Below, piece by piece: positions 14,540-14,708 of a stretch of DNA of 14,708 nt (within the stretch, counting starts at the first letter, position 1; every line of letters begins with the position of its first letter). This DNA comes from Haloarcula sp. (GTDB lineage Archaea > Halobacteriota > Halobacteria > Halobacteriales > Haloarculaceae). The DNA lies in NCBI GenBank assembly GCA_028275075.1, contig JAQCNK010000285.1, forward strand, positions 1 to 14,708, read 5' to 3'. The notes under the pieces were generated by a model. That model was given only the letters and a program-made list of their open reading frames with translations. It searched no databases and had not been told where the DNA came from. Position numbers and translations under genes: made by a program.

Positions 14540-14553
14540 TGATGAGTTCATCA
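14540..14553. repeat. 14-bp near-perfect palindrome upstream of the transfer operon
   Basis: TGATGA-gt-TCATCA has 6-bp arms around a 2-bp centre, inside an AT-rich stretch (14510-14565). Short palindromes of this size are typical binding sites for ribbon-helix-helix or small HTH regulators, and the first gene of the operon encodes an RHH-like protein. Function is inferred. Confidence 0.45.
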
Positions 14554-14565
14554 CGGATAATAGAG

Positions 14566-14609
14566 TTAACCAACAAAGTGGGGGTATCGTAGGGGGACGC
14601 GTTGGTTAA
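14566..14609. repeat. Right copy of TTAACCAAC inverted-repeat element
   Basis: Arms TTAACCAAC (14566-14574) and GTTGGTTAA (14601-14609) enclose a 26-bp, G-rich spacer. The 14-mer AGTTAACCAACAAA (14564-14577) is identical to that of the left copy at 430-443, while the spacers differ. It begins 15 bp after the stop of the right-edge gene and lies about 147 bp before the RHH-like gene. Confidence 0.8.
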
Positions 14610-14623
14610 GATGGCGCAGAAAT

Positions 14624-14708
14624 CTATTCGATTTCTACGATGTCCCCACTACCCTCGTCGAGAATTTCTCGCACCTCACCCAAGAGTTCCTGACCTTCCT
14701 CGTGAAGC
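14624..14708 (-). CDS. C-terminal tail of an unidentified acidic protein
   Basis: Reading in from the window edge on the minus strand, 27 codons (LHEEGQELLGEV, then REILDEGSGDIVEIE) end with TAG at 14626-14624. The Glu/Asp-rich, helical tail has haloarchaeal composition and looks like real coding sequence. Too little is visible to name the protein. It is in the same direction as the transfer operon but separated from it by the inverted-repeat element and a 204-bp gap. Confidence 0.55.
   Translation of the reverse strand, partial: LHEEGQELLGEVREILDEGSGDIVEIE

Overview
The window looks haloarchaeal (class Halobacteria). The DNA is GC-rich, the soluble proteins are rich in Asp/Glu, there is a Tat-dependent lipoprotein and a multiply sequon-bearing surface protein, and archaeal TATA elements precede some genes. 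The content (a type IV secretion / conjugation-like gene set plus a plasmid/virus-type primase-polymerase) points to a conjugative plasmid or an integrated conjugative element. This is inferred from gene families; no tRNA, integrase, replication initiator or relaxase is visible here.

Layout: every convincing gene is on the minus strand, so transcription runs from high to low coordinates. At the right edge is the C-terminal tail of an unidentified acidic protein (14624 to the window end). After a 204-bp AT-rich gap comes a tight eight-gene run. It consists of a small ribbon-helix-helix-like protein (14419-14111), a VirB2/TrbC-like pilin (14095-13610), a secreted membrane-anchored surface protein with an Ig-like segment (13557-11797), a Tat lipoprotein (11800-10913), a VirB6/TrbL-like polytopic protein with a very basic tail (10912-9716), a VirB4 ATPase with a fused PrgI/VirB3-like membrane domain (9709-6362), a DUF8128-like protein (6369-5242) and a VirD4/TraD-like coupling ATPase with two extra C-terminal domains (5249-2166). 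Spacings inside the run range from 8-bp overlaps to 52 bp. A 367-bp gap (1799-2165) with clustered short repeats precedes an NrS-1-type primase-polymerase (1798-539). After a further 212-bp gap, a winged-helix regulator of the DUF7342 type runs off the left edge (326 to 1).

Proposed working model: the pilin, surface glycoprotein and lipoprotein form the cell-surface part. VirB6 plus VirB4 form the inner channel and motor. The split coupling protein brings DNA to the channel. The primase-polymerase could make the complementary strand of transferred DNA or prime replication. No relaxase gene is in the window, so the DNA-processing step is either encoded outside it or carried out unconventionally, for example by the nuclease-like domain on the coupling protein.

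The most striking non-coding signal is a pair of related elements at 432-472 and 14566-14609. Each has arms TTAACCAAC / GTTGGTTAA around a 23-26 bp spacer. They lie in the same orientation and bracket exactly the secretion-plus-primase module. Each also sits about 100 bp upstream of a TATA-like sequence, so they could be module boundaries or shared operator sites.
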